The notes under the pieces: model-generated
What the model was told of the DNA's origin: nothing
Seen by the model: the letters and a program-made list of their open reading frames with translations, nothing else
Database searches by the model: none
Made by a program: the position numbers and the translations under genes
Origin: Embleya scabrispora
GTDB taxonomy: Bacteria > Actinomycetota > Actinomycetes > Streptomycetales > Streptomycetaceae
DNA: 64,000 nucleotides
Direction of reading: 5' to 3'
Assembly (NCBI RefSeq): GCF_002024165.1
Contig: NZ_MWQN01000001.1
Coordinates: 1,240,001-1,304,000 of the forward strand
Shown: piece after piece, positions 27,688-36,260 of the stretch
Layout: the number at the start of each line of letters is the position of its first letter
Position numbering within the stretch: position 1 is the first letter of the stretch

Positions 27688-27801
27688 GCCCACCCTCCTC
27701 CGTGCACTGCCCGAGGTCCGTCCCCCACCCGAGCCGCCGCCGAAACGGCGAAGACCGACCCGGCGGAGCTGCCGCCGGGCCGGTTCGGGTGACCGCCGCG
27801 A

Positions 27802-27996
27802 TCAGAAGTTCAGATTGCTCAGCAGGTTCGCGAAGCTGTTGCCGCTGCTGTGGATGCTCGGCGCGATCGAGGTGCTCGCCAGATAGAACCCGAGCAGCGC
27901 GCACACGATGGCGTGCGGGATTCGCATGCCGCCCTTGCGGATGAAGATGAAGACGATGACGCCCAGCAGAACGACGGTGGAGATGGACAGGGCCAT
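27802..27996 (-). CDS. small membrane protein
   Basis: A 64-residue protein with two membrane helices, MALSISTVVLLGVIVFIFI and HAIVCALLGFYLASTSIAP, separated by a basic RKGGMR loop. GAGGAG lies eight bases before the ATG. Similar small proteins are frequent in Streptomyces genomes and on their integrative elements, but their role is not known to me. It stands alone between the universal stress protein gene and the end of fxsT. Confidence 0.75.
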   Translation of the reverse strand: MALSISTVVLLGVIVFIFIRKGGMRIPHAIVCALLGFYLASTSIAPSIHSSGNSFANLLSNLNF

Positions 27997-28325
27997 GGGG
28001 GAACTCCTCGGGAGGCGCGCTCGGGAGCGCAGGGGACGGGACGGCCGCGCCGATTTCGGGACAGCGCGAAGAGTGCCGGTGGGACGGCGGAACACGCGTG
28101 CTTGCGTCACCGGGACAAAAACTAACAGAAAGTGTCGATAAAGGCGCAAATCGTCACACTTTCGCTCGGCGATTCGCACAGCGTGACGGCGTGTCCCGGC
28201 GTGTCGTGTCCGCCACCGAGCCGCCCTCCCGAACGGACCCGGCGCGCTCCGGCCCCCGGACACGGCCGGGCCGGCCCGACACGAGGTCGGACCGGCCCGG
28301 AGTGTGTCCGTGGGAGCCGCGCCGA
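27997..28325. other. intergenic with fxsT terminator
   Basis: About 330 bases between the small membrane protein start and the fxsT stop. The right part contains the fxsT terminator hairpin (28258-28309); no gene is visible. Confidence 0.45.
28258..28309 (-). terminator. long hairpin terminator after fxsT
   Basis: A nested stem: GGACAC/GTGTCC outside, CCGGGCCGG (28266-28274)/CCGGCCCGG (28292-28300) in the middle, CCGAC/GTCGG inside. It lies 17 bases past the fxsT stop and ends the five-gene fxs operon. Confidence 0.65.
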
Positions 28326-31300
28326 TCAGGTCGGCGGCACCTCGATGTCGGTCTCCAGTCGGCGGTGCTCGCGCAACCCCTGGGTGATCGGGTGTTCGTC
28401 GCCGAGCTTGCGTCGACACGCGCGCTCGGTACGGGTGAACCAGTCGAGGGACTCGTCCCGACGGCCGATCTCACCCAGGCTGTGCACCCGGTTGCAGGCC
28501 GCGACCAGGGCGTGCGGGTGCTCCGCGCCCAGCAACTCCTCGTATCGGTCGTAGGTGACCCGGTCGAGCTCGGCGCACTCGTCGACCTCGCCCGCCCGAT
28601 AGAGGTTGTTCGCGTGGTTCACCGCCGCCGCCAGGGTGAACGGGTGCTCCTCGCCCACCGATTCGCGCAGCCCCTCGATGCACCTGCGCCCCAGCGCCAG
28701 CGCCTCTTCGAGCCGGTCGACCGCCCGCAGGTAGCTCGACAGATTGCTGCCGCATCCGAAGGTGAACGGGTGCTGCCCGCCGAACTGCTCGCAATAGCCC
28801 TGATAGGTGACCTGAGCCAGTTCGAGGGCCTGCTCGTTGTTGCCCATCGCCCGGTGGTCGGCCGCGAGGTTGAGCGCGCAGGCCAGCATGTCGGGGTGGG
28901 TCGGGCTCAGGAAGGCGCGGTACTTCTCCAGCGTGTCGCTGTCCAACGACCGGGCGTAACGGGCGTCCCCGGTCTGCCGGATCGTCACCGCGAGGTTCTT
29001 GGAGGTGCGCAGCGCGTCCCGGACCCGGCCGTTGGCCTCCTCGAGGGCCAGCGTGCGCTGCAGCACCGCCCGCGAGCCCGCGTAGTCACCCAGTTCACGG
29101 AGGTCCTGACCGACCTGGTTGGCCAGGAAGCACGTGTGCGGGTGGTCCTCGCCCTGGATCCGCCGACGCCAGTCGTAGGCGGTCTGGTGCACCTCGAGTG
29201 CCTCCCCCAGGCGACCGGTCAGGCGCAGCGAGACGCCGAGGTTGTTGGCCGCGAGCAGGGCGTCGTTGGTGTCCTCGCCGAATACCTCGCTGAACCGCCG
29301 GTAGTTCTCCCGATCCGATTCGAGCGCGGTCCGGAAGCGGCCGAGCGAGCGCAGGTCGCCGCCGTAGCCGCGCCCGGTGATCAGGGTGTGCGGGTGGTCC
29401 GGCCCCAGTGCCGCGCGCTGCGCCTCCAGGGTGGCCCGGTCCAGGTCGTACGCCTTGCGGTACTTGCCCTGGGACCGGTACACGTTCGCCAACTGGGTGC
29501 ACATCCGCAGCGTCAGCGGATCGTGCCGACTGAATCGCGCGCGCCACCGGTCGAGCGCGACCTCGGCGATGTACTGGGCGAACTCCCAGTCGTCGGAACG
29601 CCAGGCGAAGCGGACCTGCTCGACGATCCAGCGGCGCACGCCCTCGGAGTCGCTCTCCAGGGCGCGCGAGGGCACGAGGTGCTTGTACAGCTCCTCGTAC
29701 GTCTCCTGGTTCGCCGGGTCGTCCACGTCGCCGGGGGCGTTCGCGGCCAGGATCTCCAGGGTTCGGGCGCGCCGGGCGATGTCGTCCTCGGCCGGCATCT
29801 GGTCCCGCAGCACGGCCTGAACCAGGCGGTGCACCTGGATGGTGTCCGCGCCCCGGTCCACCCGGGCCAGCGCGTAACGCCCGAGCTGCTGGAAGATCCG
29901 GGACAACAGCAGCGTGTCGCCGAGCGAACTGTCCACCCGGGTCAGCTCCTGGAGCACCTCGCGCGAGCGCAGCAGCCGCATCGAGATGGAGTCGGGCGAC
30001 AGGTAGGCGCACAACTCCAGCAGGCGCACCGCGGCCGGCTGCCGCTCCTTCAGCTCGTCCAGGGAGACCGTCCACGTCGCGGCGGCGGTGGTCGGATAGT
30101 CCGGCGGCTGGCCCTCCTCCAGGATCGCGGTGACCCGCGTGTTCACCCGCTCCAGGTAGTCCTCGACCGGCATCGCCGACTCGGCCAGCCAGGCGCCCGC
30201 CTGTTCCACCGCGAGCGGCAGGTCGCCCAGCGCGGTGGCGACCTTCTGCGCGTCGGCCTCGGTCAGTGCCGGCACCCGGCGCTGGAGCAGCGCGACGCTC
30301 TCGTCGCGGCGGAACACCGGTACCTCGAGCGGGCGGGCGCTGCGCGCCCACAGGTCGTTGCGCGAGGTGACCAGGACGTGTCCGTTGACGCTGCCCTGCG
30401 GCATCAGGTCGGCCAGCGAGGCGGGTTCGTCGGCGTTGTCGTAGATCACCAGCCAGCGGTCGTAGGGCTCGCCCTGTTGCAGGCTCTGGAGCACCGTGGC
30501 CGCCGCGTCGCCCACGTTCTCCCCGGTGGACAGTTCGAGCCGCACGCCCAGCCGGGCGAGTTGCGCGGCGACGCCCTGTGCCTGCTCGGCGGACACCCAC
30601 CAGATGATGTCGTAGTCGGCGGCGAAGCGGTGCGCGTATTCGAGGGCGACCTGGGTCTTGCCGACACCGCCCAGACCGTGCAGGGCCTGGGGCAGCACCG
30701 CGGTGGCGCCCTTGGCCAACTGGTCGCGCAGGCGTTCGAGGATGTCGTCGCGCCCGGTGAAGGCCGAGTGCCGCGGCAGCAGGTGGGACACCCTGGGCTT
30801 GGTGCCCGGGAAGCGGGGGCCCTCCGCCGGCGGGGCCTGCGAGGGGGTGCGGCCGAACGCGGCCAGCAGCGCGGCGCGCGCGTGCTCCTCGGACAGCGCG
30901 GACAGCGAGACCGTCTCGCCCACGCCCGGATCGAGGTCGAGTCCGTCGTCGACCCGCAGGGTCACCACGCTCACCCGTTCGGCCGAGGCGAGCCGGCGCA
31001 GCGCGGTGCGCATCGCGGTCCAGGCCCGGCTGGGCAGCGAGTCGGGCGAGGACAGGACCACGACGCTGTCCACGTCCTCCAACCGCTCCAGCGGCGTGTC
31101 GCAACCGCCGGTGCCGACCACCTGGGTGCCGGCGGCGATCAGTTGGGCCCGGACCCAGTCGACCCACATGCGGTCGCGGGCGCTGTAGAGGATGCGCACG
31201 GTGACCGGGGCGGTGTACCGGATCCGCTCGAAGCGGCGCAGCTCGCGGCGGCGCTCGCCCTCCTCGACGGGATCGAGCCGGGTGATCGCGCCGTCGGTGA

Positions 31301-32216
31301 GCACACCGGTAAGCCGCTCGTACGCGGCGAGCAGGCTGCCCTCCTGGAGCGGCCGGTCGCCCAGGGTGGCCAGGGTCTCCTCGTAGGCGTAGAACGCCTT
31401 GTACGGGATCTCCACCTCGCCCCAGTACTTGGTCCGCTCCGCCTCGGTGTATTCCGCGAGGAATTCGGCGAACCGCTCGCGCGCGTGGTCGCGGCCGGCT
31501 TCGAGCTTGTCCTTCTCGTCGTCCTCGACCCGCATCGGCACGGGCAGGATGCGCAGCGGGCGCTCGGCCTGCCGGGTGATCGAGCGGGCCACGTTGACGC
31601 CGCCGTCGATGGCCTGCTCGTTGAGGGTGAAGCCGTCCACCACGGTGTCGGGCAGCAGGGTGGTACAGATGCCGGCGATGTCGTTGAGGCCGGTGCGGCT
31701 GTCGATCAGGGCGTAGTCGTAGGACGCGCGCATGTCCTCGCGCAGCGCGTCCAGGAAGCCGATGCCGTGCGGACTCTCGCAGAAGTCGGCCCAGTTGAAG
31801 CCGGCGAGGGTCGCCGCGTATTCGTGGTTCTGCCGGCCCGGGCCGAGGAAGCGGATCAGCCCGCCGTCGGGGAAGTCGCGGTCGACCTTGACCGCGCAGC
31901 CGTCGACCCGGCTCTCCGCGATCCGGCTCGCCTCGATCATCGCGTCGGTGCTGGCCTCGGAGCCGACCACCTTGGCGAAGGCGCGGATCATGTCGAGCAC
32001 GCCGCGCGTGTCCTCGAGCCGCTTGTCGATCAGGTACGGGTGGAAGTAGCGGTGCAGGCCGGGGGATTCCAGGTCCCAGTCCACCACGAGCACACGCTTG
32101 CCTCGCGAAGCCAGGATCCAGGCCACGTTGGCCAGCGCCATCGTGCGACCGGTGCCGCCCTTGTACGAGTAGAACGTGACGACGGTTCCCGGTGGGCCGG
32201 CTGGGTTGTCGCTCAT
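28326..32216 (-). CDS. fxsT: FxsT: ParA-like / TIR-like / NB-ARC / TPR protein of the FxSxx-COOH system
   Basis: A 1296-residue multidomain protein. The ATG at 32216 lies four bases past the fxsC stop with GAGGAGC upstream. Residues about 10-330 are a MinD/ParA-type ATPase with a deviant Walker motif KGGTGRTMALANVAW and VVDWDLESPGLHRYF. Residues about 335-470 resemble a TIR fold (VRILYSARDRMWVDWVRAQL). Residues about 500-800 are an NB-ARC STAND NTPase with an intact P-loop GLGGVGKTQVALEYAH. Residues about 820-1296 are kinesin-light-chain-type TPRs (GPDHPHTLITGRGYG, GEDHPHTCFLANQVG). The family is known as FxSxx-COOH system tetratricopeptide repeat protein. A nucleotide-controlled sensor role is inferred. 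It is the last gene of the operon. Confidence 0.93.
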   Translation of the reverse strand: MSDNPAGPPGTVVTFYSYKGGTGRTMALANVAWILASRGKRVLVVDWDLESPGLHRYFHPYLIDKRLEDTRGVLDMIRAFAKVVGSEASTDAMIEASRIAESRVDGCAVKVDRDFPDGGLIRFLGPGRQNHEYAATLAGFNWADFCESPHGIGFLDALREDMRASYDYALIDSRTGLNDIAGICTTLLPDTVVDGFTLNEQAIDGGVNVARSITRQAERPLRILPVPMRVEDDEKDKLEAGRDHARERFAEFLAEYTEAERTKYWGEVEIPYKAFYAYEETLATLGDRPLQEGSLLAAYERLTGVLTDGAITRLDPVEEGERRRELRRFERIRYTAPVTVRILYSARDRMWVDWVRAQLIAAGTQVVGTGGCDTPLERLEDVDSVVVLSSPDSLPSRAWTAMRTALRRLASAERVSVVTLRVDDGLDLDPGVGETVSLSALSEEHARAALLAAFGRTPSQAPPAEGPRFPGTKPRVSHLLPRHSAFTGRDDILERLRDQLAKGATAVLPQALHGLGGVGKTQVALEYAHRFAADYDIIWWVSAEQAQGVAAQLARLGVRLELSTGENVGDAAATVLQSLQQGEPYDRWLVIYDNADEPASLADLMPQGSVNGHVLVTSRNDLWARSARPLEVPVFRRDESVALLQRRVPALTEADAQKVATALGDLPLAVEQAGAWLAESAMPVEDYLERVNTRVTAILEEGQPPDYPTTAAATWTVSLDELKERQPAAVRLLELCAYLSPDSISMRLLRSREVLQELTRVDSSLGDTLLLSRIFQQLGRYALARVDRGADTIQVHRLVQAVLRDQMPAEDDIARRARTLEILAANAPGDVDDPANQETYEELYKHLVPSRALESDSEGVRRWIVEQVRFAWRSDDWEFAQYIAEVALDRWRARFSRHDPLTLRMCTQLANVYRSQGKYRKAYDLDRATLEAQRAALGPDHPHTLITGRGYGGDLRSLGRFRTALESDRENYRRFSEVFGEDTNDALLAANNLGVSLRLTGRLGEALEVHQTAYDWRRRIQGEDHPHTCFLANQVGQDLRELGDYAGSRAVLQRTLALEEANGRVRDALRTSKNLAVTIRQTGDARYARSLDSDTLEKYRAFLSPTHPDMLACALNLAADHRAMGNNEQALELAQVTYQGYCEQFGGQHPFTFGCGSNLSSYLRAVDRLEEALALGRRCIEGLRESVGEEHPFTLAAAVNHANNLYRAGEVDECAELDRVTYDRYEELLGAEHPHALVAACNRVHSLGEIGRRDESLDWFTRTERACRRKLGDEHPITQGLREHRRLETDIEVPPT

Positions 32217-32220
32217 CGCT

Positions 32221-33033
32221 TCAGTGCTCCTCGACCTCGCCACCGGGTCCCCACAGCAGTGGGCGGCGAGGGTTGTGTCGGGCCGTGATCCAGCGGGGTC
32301 GGGCGGCCGAGTCCAAGCCGGCGCGAGCGCGGGCGGGCAGCCCCCGGAAGGCGGTGGCGAACGGGGCCGGGACCCCGAACGCGGTGCGCGCGGGAGGCGG
32401 GCCGGGCTCGACGCGTAGGGTCGGGAACAGCTCGCGTGCCTCGGCCGCGGGCAGCGGGCGCAGCGGGGCGCGCTCGGCCGCGACCAGCACGCGCGCCAGC
32501 CGGGCGACCAGATGTCGATAGTCGGCCGAGTGCCCCTCCAGGCGCATCAGGTCGAACAACCCCTGGCGGGCGTAGATCGGGCCGTAGTCGTTCTCGGCAC
32601 CGAAGTCGGGCACCGGTTGTCCGTGGAGCCGGGAGTCGGGCACCGGCTGTCCGGGGAGCCCGGAGTCGGGCACCGGTTGTCCGTGGAGCCCGGAATCGGT
32701 GGCCCGCCAGCGCAGGGTGACCACCGCGTCCGCCTGCCGGCCGGTGTGCGCCCGGTGTCCGCGCACCCGTTCGGCCAGTACGGCCCATTCGCGCATGGCG
32801 CGCGGATCGGCGAGGTAGTCGGGCGACGCCAGCACGACGGCGGCGGGAACCGAGCAGGCCAGTGCCTCGCGCGGGGCGCCCGCACCGGGATCGGTACACG
32901 AGGGCAGCACACCGCGCGCGCCACCGCCCTGGGACAGCCGGGCGGCGACCGCCTGTTCGAGATCGGCGTGGAAACGCTCGACATAGGCCCGCTCATCGCC
33001 GCACGACCGACTCGTGAAGAAGACTGGTGTCAT
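32221..33033 (-). CDS. fxsC: FxsC: TIR-like protein of the FxSxx-COOH system
   Basis: About 270 residues. The ATG at 33033 has AGGGG five bases upstream and places the domain at the N terminus (MTPVFFTSRSCGDERAYVERFHADLEQAV); an ATG at 33099 is an alternative. It continues with SVPAAVVLASPDYLADPRAMREWAV and ends its domain at YARQGLFDLMRLEGHSADYRHLVARLARVLV, as in other FxsC proteins. Three near-identical ten-residue units (DSGLHGQPVP type) interrupt the domain at about residues 112-142. The gene is packed between the HEXXH gene and fxsT. The role of FxsC is unproven; a TIR-like fold suggests signalling. Confidence 0.87.
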   Translation of the reverse strand: MTPVFFTSRSCGDERAYVERFHADLEQAVAARLSQGGGARGVLPSCTDPGAGAPREALACSVPAAVVLASPDYLADPRAMREWAVLAERVRGHRAHTGRQADAVVTLRWRATDSGLHGQPVPDSGLPGQPVPDSRLHGQPVPDFGAENDYGPIYARQGLFDLMRLEGHSADYRHLVARLARVLVAAERAPLRPLPAAEARELFPTLRVEPGPPPARTAFGVPAPFATAFRGLPARARAGLDSAARPRWITARHNPRRPLLWGPGGEVEEH

Positions 33034-33163
33034 CTCGACCCCTGATGTCGGCACTTCGTCGCGACGCGCGTGGGCGTGCCTTCCCTCGCGGTCACTCATT
33101 GTTCCCAGGCTACCCGAGTCCATCACGCGACGTTACTCCTCGTTACATCAGGTAAGGGCATGG

Positions 33164-34525
33164 TCATCTTTCGTTTCGTGTCGATCCGCCCGCGTCCACG
33201 GCCCGCTCCCGGGAGCCCAGCCGGCACCGGTCGCCATTGCGCGCGACCCAGGCCCGATACCCCGAACGCACCCTTTCGGCCGCGCGGCGCGCCGCCTCGG
33301 CCGGTACGTCCTCGCGCCACCACGACCGCACCGTGCCCGCCATCGCATCCACCACGCGTGCGCCGTCCGGCGTCAGTTCACCGCACTCGCGCAACGTCGC
33401 GATCGCCTCGGTGACGTGCTCGCGGTGTACGGCGAACTCGGCCTGTGCCCGATCCTGCTCCTCTCCCGTGACGGCATGCCGGCGAACCCGCCAGAAATCC
33501 GCGATCCCCAGATGCGCGTAGGCGCCCTGCAAGAGCGCGCCCACCGGCCGGGGATCCAACCGCCAGGGCGCCCGGTAGCGGGCCGTCGAGCGCTTCGAGA
33601 GATTCGTGATGTCCTGTATCGCGCCGAGCTTGTTGTGCTGGAACTCGTGGACGAGCGTGACGGCCAGGGTGGTCGGGCCGACCTCGGGCGTGAGCGCAAG
33701 GCCCCCGAACGCGTACCGCGACGACGAACTGAGGCTGACGCCGGGCTCGCCCACCACCGGAACCAGCGTGGACAACGCCGCCGGCAGGCCGGCCGCGTAG
33801 GCCCGATGAGAGTGTGCCAGCTGATCCCAGGCGGAGGCGAAATTCCGTTGCAGCAACGATACTTGGCGAGCCGTCAGGCGTGCGGACGGCTGCCAGCGAT
33901 GCACGTCGCGATAGGGGTCGACGTCCTCGATCGCAAGGGTCGCGCCCAACCCGGCGGCGGTGGCGGAACACCTGCGGTTGGCCTGTCGGCGCGAGACCAG
34001 CCGGCTGCCGACCGACCACTGTCGCCCGGTCAGCGCGATCCGACCCGCGTCCGCCGCCACCCGCACCCGCCCCAGCGTGGGCAGATACACCCAGCCGCCG
34101 ACCGCGCACAGTTCGACCCGGCCGGGCGGACCGTGCTCGGGATCCCCGCGCAGTGCCGCCGCGGCCGCGATCGAGCCCAGGTGGCCCAGGAGTTCGTCGA
34201 GATCGGGCGCGGCCGGGTCGAGGTCGGTCCGGCCCAGGCGCAGCAGGCTGCGCATCGCCCACGCGCCGGTGTACGGGTGCATCAGCACGGTGCGCGCCGC
34301 GTCCGGCGCGGTGCGCTGGACGTGCGCGAGCAGGTCGTGGGCGTCGATGAGGTGCGCGGTGCGCGCGCTCGGCAACCGCTCGCGGGCGGTGGCGACCACC
34401 GCGTACACCTGGAGCAGGCGGCGGCTCTCCTGCGCCCGGGCGAGCGCGGACACGGCCGCGAAGTCGCCCTGTCCGGCGGCGAGTCGATCGAAGGCCGGGC
34501 CGTGGAGCCGATGTGTCCCGATCAT
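33164..34525 (-). CDS. HEXXH-motif protein of the FxSxx-COOH cluster
   Basis: A 453-residue protein with the metalloprotease-like motif HEFQH at residues 293-297, within LAVTLVHEFQHNKLGAIQD. This is the HEXXH domain found beside or fused to FxsB maturases. Here it is a separate gene whose ATG overlaps the fxsB stop (ATGA), so the two are translationally coupled. The N-terminal 250 residues are mostly helical with a beta-rich patch (VELCAVGGWVYLPTLGRVRV). It may process or modify the FxsA peptide, but no activity is established to my knowledge. Confidence 0.88.
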   Translation of the reverse strand: MIGTHRLHGPAFDRLAAGQGDFAAVSALARAQESRRLLQVYAVVATARERLPSARTAHLIDAHDLLAHVQRTAPDAARTVLMHPYTGAWAMRSLLRLGRTDLDPAAPDLDELLGHLGSIAAAAALRGDPEHGPPGRVELCAVGGWVYLPTLGRVRVAADAGRIALTGRQWSVGSRLVSRRQANRRCSATAAGLGATLAIEDVDPYRDVHRWQPSARLTARQVSLLQRNFASAWDQLAHSHRAYAAGLPAALSTLVPVVGEPGVSLSSSSRYAFGGLALTPEVGPTTLAVTLVHEFQHNKLGAIQDITNLSKRSTARYRAPWRLDPRPVGALLQGAYAHLGIADFWRVRRHAVTGEEQDRAQAEFAVHREHVTEAIATLRECGELTPDGARVVDAMAGTVRSWWREDVPAEAARRAAERVRSGYRAWVARNGDRCRLGSRERAVDAGGSTRNER

Positions 34526-35679
34526 CCGCGACTCCTCGAATCGGCCACCAGGGCACGGACATCGGCGCGTACCCGGGCGCCGACATGGTCGATCAGCGCG
34601 CGCAGGTCGGCGCAGTACACGGACGGATTGTCGAAGCCGTTGTCCGGGCGATAGCGGTGCGCCCGCAGGCCGCCCCCGCAGGTGCGCACCACCGGACAGC
34701 GGCGACACGTCGCGCTCAATCCGGCCACGCCAATCGCCGCGTGGGCGTACGCGGGGGCGGCCAGCACGGTCGCCGGGTCGTGCCGGAACACGTCGAGCCC
34801 GGTGGCCGCCGCGCCGTCGTAGGCGGACTTGAGCGAGTCCTCACGCTCGAACGTGCCGTCGGTCTCCACCACCACGGACCCCGGCGGACCCAGGCCCAGG
34901 ACCTCGCTGTGCACCTCCCGACCCAGGATCAGATCCACCAGGTCCTCCAGAATCCGCACCCGCGTCTCCCGTACCGGTGCCCCGTACCACCGGTCGAAGA
35001 CCGCGATCAACCAGTCCGCGTACGGGGTTTCGCCCTCTCGCGCGCCCGCCGGCGGGAACTCCCAGGTGGCGTGCGGCAGGAGCAGGTCGAGCATCGGCGG
35101 GGCGTGCGAGAGCAGCTCCTCGTAGGTGGCCACCGGGTCGTTGGCCAGGTCGATCGTGCACAACAGGCCGCCGTACAAGGGCCGGTAGCGCGACCGGCGC
35201 AGCAGTGCGATGCCCCGGACCGCCTCGGCGTGGCTGCCGCGTCCGTCCGCGTGGCGCCGGTGCCGGTCGTTGGCGAGCGCGTCGCCGTCCAGCGAGACGC
35301 CGACCCGGATCCGGTGCGCGAGCAACACCTCGGCGCAGCGTTCGTCCAGTCGAACCGCGTTGGTCTGCATGGTGATCCGCACCTCGGCGACACCCGCGAG
35401 CGCGGTGCGCAGTTCGCGCGCGATCCGGTCGATTCGATCCGGTCCCGCGAGCAGTGGTTCGCCGCCGTGCAACACGATGTCGAGCACCCGCAGGCCGGCC
35501 CGCTCGGCGTGTGCGCGCAACCAGGCACCGAGCGCGCCGACGGTCGCGTCGGCCGGCACCCGGGGGCGGTCGCGCCAACTCCGGTCCCGGAGTTCGTACA
35601 CATAACAGTGATCGCACGCGAGATCGCATCGTGCCGCGATCTTGACCACGAATTGCCGAAACGGAACCGCTTCGTGCAT
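34522..35679 (-). CDS. fxsB: FxsB: cyclophane-forming radical SAM/SPASM peptide maturase
   Basis: A 385-residue radical SAM enzyme. Cys18, Cys22 and Cys25 (RCDLACDHCYVYE) bind the SAM-cleaving [4Fe-4S] cluster. The glycine-rich SAM motif is VLHGGEPLL. The C-terminal SPASM-type cysteines lie in CRRCPVVRTCGGG and VYCADL. Family members link the phenylalanine side chain to a neighbouring residue of the FxsA core, making a three-residue cyclophane. GGAGGG precedes the ATG, 16 bases past the fxsA stop. It is shorter than FxsB forms fused to a HEXXH domain; that domain is encoded by the next gene. Confidence 0.94.
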   Translation of the reverse strand: MHEAVPFRQFVVKIAARCDLACDHCYVYELRDRSWRDRPRVPADATVGALGAWLRAHAERAGLRVLDIVLHGGEPLLAGPDRIDRIARELRTALAGVAEVRITMQTNAVRLDERCAEVLLAHRIRVGVSLDGDALANDRHRRHADGRGSHAEAVRGIALLRRSRYRPLYGGLLCTIDLANDPVATYEELLSHAPPMLDLLLPHATWEFPPAGAREGETPYADWLIAVFDRWYGAPVRETRVRILEDLVDLILGREVHSEVLGLGPPGSVVVETDGTFEREDSLKSAYDGAAATGLDVFRHDPATVLAAPAYAHAAIGVAGLSATCRRCPVVRTCGGGLRAHRYRPDNGFDNPSVYCADLRALIDHVGARVRADVRALVADSRSRG

Positions 35680-35695
35680 CGGTGCCCTCCCACGG

Positions 35696-35962
35696 TCAGG
35701 CCCGAACCGCGCCGCTCCCGTCCGCCCGGGGATCCCCGGTACGGTCGATTCCGCCCCGGGGATCGCACTCCGCCTCCACGAGAACCGGATCCACCACGCT
35801 CGTGAACCCCGCGACCACCGCCTCCGAGGGCTCCTCGGACTCGTGGACCAGTCGGCGCAGCGCCGAGGCCAGCACCGAGGCCGGCAGGTGATCCAGGTCG
35901 TCGAGACAGAGCCCGTCGAGGTCGGGCAGCGCCGACTCCACGTCACCGCGCTCTCGTTGCAT
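35696..35962 (-). CDS. fxsA: FxsA-type cyclophane RiPP precursor with C-terminal extension
   Basis: An 88-residue precursor, ATG at 35962 (MQRERGDVESALPDLDGLCL); the frame stays open to 36085. The leader matches the FxsA family (ALPDLDGLCLDDLDHLPASV, then VLASALRRLVHESEEPSEAVVAGF). The FxSxx core is FTSVV at residues 53-57. Family members normally end there as FxSxx-COOH; this one continues for 31 residues (DPVLVEAECDPRGGIDRTGD onward). No single-base frameshift creates a stop directly after the core. It is the first gene of the leftward operon, 16 bases before fxsB. Either the extension is removed in maturation or this is a variant precursor. Confidence 0.82.
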   Translation of the reverse strand: MQRERGDVESALPDLDGLCLDDLDHLPASVLASALRRLVHESEEPSEAVVAGFTSVVDPVLVEAECDPRGGIDRTGDPRADGSGAVRA

Positions 35963-36260
35963 CCGCAGGACCCCCGTTCCTCCCGCGTCGCCGGATGCCG
36001 GGTTCGTCTCGCCCGTCCGGCCCGGTGACGCGCGGGCGTGCCGTCCGAGTGAAACCGTACATTCGAGTGCGGAACGTATCGCCACGATTACACAAGCCTT
36101 CCTATACTAGCCGGGCCGGGTCGATCTGCGCGATGCTCTGTGTGGGCAGAGTCGTACGCTCGAACGACCGGCACGGGGGCGGCACTTGCCAGACCCGCGG
36201 CGCGGTCGCGGGTGTCGCTGGGCCGTCCTTTTGTGCGGTGCACGATCCGGGGGTCGCTTG
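35963..36260. promoter_or_regulatory. shared divergent promoter region of the fxs operon and TIR genes
   Basis: About 300 bases between two divergent operons. Its GC content falls near 36080-36110. A TATACT hexamer at 36103-36108 could be a rightward -10 element, but the matching -35 is poor. It must contain the promoters of both gene groups, so shared control is likely. Confidence 0.4.

Noticed and set aside
28098..32288. A 1396-codon open frame antisense to fxsT
   Set aside because: It mirrors the fxsT codons; fxsT has recognisable ATPase, NB-ARC and TPR motifs while this frame has none.
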